Assembly (NCBI RefSeq): GCF_002968285.2
Contig: NZ_CP134400.1
Coordinates: 3,658,001 to 3,722,000, forward strand
Source: Mycobacterium sp. ITM-2016-00318
GTDB taxonomy: Bacteria > Actinomycetota > Actinomycetes > Mycobacteriales > Mycobacteriaceae
Direction: 5' to 3'
DNA length: 64,000 nucleotides
The translations under genes and the position numbers were made by a program. The notes under the pieces were generated by a model, which was not told the DNA's origin, did not search any database, and saw only the letters and a list, made by a program, of their open reading frames with translations. Every line of letters begins with the position of its first letter. The stretch's first letter is position 1. This document shows positions 60,998-64,000 of the stretch, piece by piece.

Positions 60998-61343
60998 TGG
61001 CCGGTCCTTCCAGGATGGTGACCGCCGATACTGCCGTCGGGCCGCTGATGTCTCGGGCCAATGCGACCCGCGCGCCGTCCACCTGGTTGACCGCCTCCCC
61101 TCGGAGTTGCGCGAACAGCTCCACGCACTGTGCGACGCCCGTCGCCCCCAGAGGATGGCCCTTTGTCTTCGGCCCTCCGCTGGGGTTCACCGGCAACGCA
61201 CCGCCGACCCTTGTCACCTCAGCCTCGACAAGCTCGTAGCCCCCGAACCGCTCGGCAAAGCCAACACCTTCATAGCCGATTCCGTCAATGCCCGTGAAGG
61301 AAACGTCAATTTCAGCGACGTCGACGTCGGCGGCGTATGCGGG
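60984..61343 (-). pseudogene. thiolase remnant (C-terminal part only)
   Basis: About 118 codons in one frame match the C-terminal part of SCP-x/thiolase proteins: ADVDVAEIDVSFTGIDGIGYEG, ALPVNPSGGPKTKGHPLGATG (the thiolase His motif GHPLGATG is intact), QCVELFAQLRGEA and SAVTILEG. The N-terminal 250-odd residues with the active Cys are missing, and the upstream sequence (61344-61468) gives no thiolase match, so the gene is deleted rather than merely frameshifted. The stop codon overlaps the yrbEA start by 14 bases. Confidence 0.8.
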
Positions 61344-61468
61344 CCGCCTGGTTCCCCGGCGCGAGTGCTGGCGTCGTCGTCGTCCCCGGCCCGCCCAGTG
61401 TTGAGGTGTTGCCCAACAACCCAGGTCAGTGCCGATGGGAGCAAGGTAGGGCATGTGATCCTTCGCGA

Positions 61469-62680
61469 TTAGGTGACGGCGCCGGCCGTCTTGAGCTCGA
61501 TGATGCGGTCCCAATCCAATCCGAGTTCCAGCAAGATTTCGTCAGTCTGCTGTGCAAAAGCCGGCGCGGGGCCGGATTGGGGAGCACTGACATCAAACTG
61601 CACCGGATTCGCCACCAATTCGAGGTCACCCGCTTGCACCAGGTATTCGTTCGCGCGGATCTGTGCGTCCTCGACGGCCTGCAGGGTGTCCTGCACCGGC
61701 GCCCACGGTCCGAGCAGTGTCGAGAACCGCTCGCTCCATTCCGCCAGTGGCCGCTTGGACATCGTCTCCATGAGGATCTCCGCGGCCGCCGCGGTGTTCT
61801 CGGCGATCGACTCCACGGTCGCGAACCGCAGATCGTCGGCGAGGTCGTCAAGGTCCATGTGCTTGCACACGTCGGCCCAGAACTTGGTGGGCTGCATCAT
61901 GACGAAAGAAATGTAGCGGTCATCGGCGGTTGCGTACAGCCCTACAAGCGGATTGATCGGCGAGCCGTGCACCCCCGGCGGAAAGGCCTCCATGCGCTCG
62001 CCGAGGTGCTTCGTCAGCGCGACGGTGTGGCCAAGCGACCAGAAGCCACTGCCGAGGAGCGAGACGTCAACGATCGACGGCTCACCGGTGCGCTCCCGCT
62101 TGAGCAGCGCGGCCGCGATGCCGCCTGCGAGGTTCGTGCCGCTGATCGTGTCGCCATAAGCGGGTCCTGGCGGGCCGATCATTCCCGGCATGCCGGGCGG
62201 GGTGATGGTCGCCGCCGTACCGGCGCGACACCAGAACGCGGTCATGTCGTAACCGCCCTTGACCGACTCCTCGCCGCGAGGGCCGAGTGCGCTGCCCCTG
62301 GCGTAGACGATCTTGGGGTTGACGGCGCGGATGTCGTCGACGTCGATACCGAACTTCTCGCGGTGTCCGGGCAGGAAGCTGGTCAGAAAGACGTCGGCGC
62401 GCTTGGCGAGCTCGAGCAGCACCTCCCTGCCTTCCGGCACCGACATGTCCAGGCCGATGCTGCGCTTGTTGCGGTTGGCGTGCTCGATGTTCGGGTTGGG
62501 ATCGCCTTCGACGCGCAGCAGTCCCGTCTGGCGCAGTCCGCGCTGCGGGTCGCCGGTGATCGCGTGTTCGACCTTGATGACGTCGGCGCCCCACTCGGTC
62601 AGCACCGCACCGGCCGATGGGACGAAGCCGTACATGGCAACCTCGAGGACCCGGATTCCTTCTAATGGTCTGGAAGCCAT
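61469..62680 (-). CDS. CaiB/BaiF (family III) CoA transferase
   Basis: A 403-residue family III CoA transferase that moves CoA from a donor thioester to a carboxylic acid. Start PLEGIRVLEVAMYGFVPSAGAVLTEWGADVIKVE, central candidate catalytic Asp144 in GGYDMTAFWCRAG, then LYATADDRYISFVMMQPTKFW and a C-terminal AQSGPAPAFAQQTDEIL. The single-domain length is normal, unlike the copy at 28872. The ATG overlaps the aldehyde dehydrogenase stop by one base; probably co-transcribed with it and the mce operon. Confidence 0.9.
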   Translation of the reverse strand: MASRPLEGIRVLEVAMYGFVPSAGAVLTEWGADVIKVEHAITGDPQRGLRQTGLLRVEGDPNPNIEHANRNKRSIGLDMSVPEGREVLLELAKRADVFLTSFLPGHREKFGIDVDDIRAVNPKIVYARGSALGPRGEESVKGGYDMTAFWCRAGTAATITPPGMPGMIGPPGPAYGDTISGTNLAGGIAAALLKRERTGEPSIVDVSLLGSGFWSLGHTVALTKHLGERMEAFPPGVHGSPINPLVGLYATADDRYISFVMMQPTKFWADVCKHMDLDDLADDLRFATVESIAENTAAAAEILMETMSKRPLAEWSERFSTLLGPWAPVQDTLQAVEDAQIRANEYLVQAGDLELVANPVQFDVSAPQSGPAPAFAQQTDEILLELGLDWDRIIELKTAGAVT

Positions 62681-64000
62681 CAGCCGACCACCGTCGCGAT
62701 CGTCTTGCGCTCGAGGAATTCTTCGAGTCCGGCGGCGCCCATCTCCCTACCGATGCCCGACTGCTTGTAGCCGCCGAACGGAGCATCGGGACCGAAGAAC
62801 ATGCCGCCGTTGATCGACAGCGTTCCGGTGCGGATGCGGCGCGCCACCGCGAGCGCACGCTGCTCGCTGCCGAAGACGGCTCCCGAGAGGCCGTAGATCG
62901 AGTTGTTGGCGATCCGCACTGCGTCGTCGTCATCGTCGTAACGGATCACGGCCAGCACGGGGCCGAACACCTCGTGCTGGGCGATCTCGCTGTCGGGATC
63001 GACGTCGGTGAGAAGTGTCGGCTTGTAGAAGAAGCCGGGGCTCACCTTTTCTCCGCCGGTGACCAGTGTCGCACCCGCTTCGACGGCGCGCTGCACCATG
63101 GCGTCGACCTTGTCGCGCTGCTTCTCGCTGATCAGCGGACCCGTATAGACGCCTTCTTCGGCGGGGTTGCCGTAGTTGACCACCCCGAAGTTGTTCTTCA
63201 GCTTCTCGACGATCTCGTCGTGGTGCTTGCTGGGCACCAGGATCCGCGTCGTGATCGCACAACCCTGACCGGAGTGGCTCGCCGTCGCGAACGCGGTGAA
63301 GAGGGCGGCCATGTCGAAGTCGCCGTCGTCGAGCACGATCGCCGCCGACTTCCCGCCGAGTTCGAGGAAGACGCGTTTGCACGTCTCGCTGGCCGCGGCC
63401 ATGATCGCGCGGCCGGTCGGCGTCGAACCGGTGAAGGTGACCATGTCGACGTCGGGACTCGTCGTCAGCGCGGCTCCGACCGCTGGGTCGGTACCGGACA
63501 GCACGTTGACCACACCGGCGGGGATATCGGTGTGTTCGGCGATCAGTTCGCCGAGCGCAAGCGTGATCAGCGGGGTGTCCGGGGCACCCTTCAGCACGAC
63601 GGTGCAGCCGGCCGCCAGCGCGGGCGCGAGCTTGGCGAGCGCGAGTTGCGTCGGGTAGTTGTACGCGATGATCGCCGCGACTACCCCGGCGGCCTCTTTC
63701 TCCACCCAACGGTGGTGCTGCATGCCGTGGCTCTCGCTGTTCCCGAGGTCTTCGGTCAGCGGGTAGGTCTTCAGCAGGTCTGCGTAGTAGCGGACGATCG
63801 CGATCGGGGCATCGAGTTGAGCGCCCGCGCACATCGCCGGCGTGGCACCGACCTCGGCGACGGTGAGCTCGGCGAGTTCGTCGCGGTGTTCGACGAGGGC
63901 CCGGTGCAATTGATCGAGGCAGCGGATCCGCAGGTCGGTGTCGGTGGACCAGTCGGTGGTGTCGAACGCCCGCCGCGCCGCGGCGACCGCCGCTTCGGCG
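62680..64000 (-). CDS. NAD(P)-dependent aldehyde dehydrogenase (partial, continues past the window)
   Basis: The 3' part of an aldehyde dehydrogenase; the frame is still open at the window edge (64000) with AEAAVAAARRAFDTTDWSTD there, so the start lies outside. Catalytic residues: Glu in FLELGGKSAAIVL and Cys in SGQGCAITTR; NAD fold pieces AAGVVAAIIAYNYPTQLAL, TFTGSTPTGRAIM; and the end GPDAPFGGYKQSGIGREMG. It oxidises an aldehyde to the acid. The order ALDH-CoA transferase-thiolase remnant-mce suggests a route from an aldehyde to a CoA ester linked to lipid uptake. Confidence 0.93.
   Translation of the reverse strand, partial: AEAAVAAARRAFDTTDWSTDTDLRIRCLDQLHRALVEHRDELAELTVAEVGATPAMCAGAQLDAPIAIVRYYADLLKTYPLTEDLGNSESHGMQHHRWVEKEAAGVVAAIIAYNYPTQLALAKLAPALAAGCTVVLKGAPDTPLITLALGELIAEHTDIPAGVVNVLSGTDPAVGAALTTSPDVDMVTFTGSTPTGRAIMAAASETCKRVFLELGGKSAAIVLDDGDFDMAALFTAFATASHSGQGCAITTRILVPSKHHDEIVEKLKNNFGVVNYGNPAEEGVYTGPLISEKQRDKVDAMVQRAVEAGATLVTGGEKVSPGFFYKPTLLTDVDPDSEIAQHEVFGPVLAVIRYDDDDDAVRIANNSIYGLSGAVFGSEQRALAVARRIRTGTLSINGGMFFGPDAPFGGYKQSGIGREMGAAGLEEFLERKTIATVVG

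Noticed and set aside
1..64000. CRISPR arrays, insertion sequences, prophage, tRNA or rRNA
   Set aside because: No regularly spaced direct repeats, transposase or integrase genes, or RNA cloverleaf patterns were seen.

Overview
The window comes from a high-GC actinobacterium of the mycobacterial group, most likely a fast-growing Mycobacterium/Mycolicibacterium. The main evidence is a single giant type I fatty-acid synthase (FAS-I) next to its own holo-ACP synthase, in the same gene order as Rv2520c-Rv2525c of M. tuberculosis. A complete mce operon (yrbEA, yrbEB, mceA-F), Mce-associated membrane proteins, DUF732 proteins, frequent GTG starts and many ATGA overlaps agree with this. The species cannot be named from the sequence alone.

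Layout. 1-2.3 kb: a small DUF4242-like protein and an exported protein. 2.3-16 kb: the conserved block DUF3618 protein, bcp peroxiredoxin, CsbD-like stress protein, M20 peptidase, acpS, fas and a Tat-exported DUF1906 protein. 16-24 kb: epoxide hydrolase, a polyamine-type ABC importer operon, a MerR regulator and an MFS transporter. 24-28 kb: ChaB-like protein, LtrA-like membrane protein, a small SARP-like regulator, a 38-residue peptide, an F420/FMN-split-barrel enzyme and DoxX. 27.6-42.2 kb: a catabolic cluster of CoA ligases, enoyl-CoA hydratases, a CoA transferase, amidohydrolases, ADH, SDR, an OB-fold/thiolase pair, NTF2-like proteins including a ketosteroid-isomerase homologue, and two Mce-associated proteins. 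42.2-45.3 kb: a TetR-controlled membrane operon with cytochrome-oxidase subunit III/IV-like proteins but no subunit I or II. 45-51 kb: universal stress protein, small secreted proteins and a TetR/P450 pair. 51.4-64 kb: the mce operon, preceded by a thiolase remnant, a CaiB-type CoA transferase and an aldehyde dehydrogenase that runs off the window edge.

How the parts may work together. The 27.6-42.2 kb cluster looks like a beta-oxidation-type route for a cyclic or steroid-like carboxylic acid: activation by FadD, hydration, oxidation, thiolysis and isomerisation. The nearby mce importer could bring in the lipid substrate. Four promoter regions in this cluster carry the same GAGAAT-type inverted repeat, which suggests one shared repressor not encoded beside them. 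This grouping is inference; the individual family assignments are firmer.

Other structure that genes do not explain: a 15-bp sequence (GCGCAYGCGAGGAGC) inside four unrelated coding regions, a 27-bp tandem array inside the epoxide hydrolase, a CIRCE-like repeat with its arms in reversed order before the CsbD-like gene, and two long imperfect palindromes between genes. I saw no tRNA, rRNA, CRISPR array, insertion sequence or prophage.
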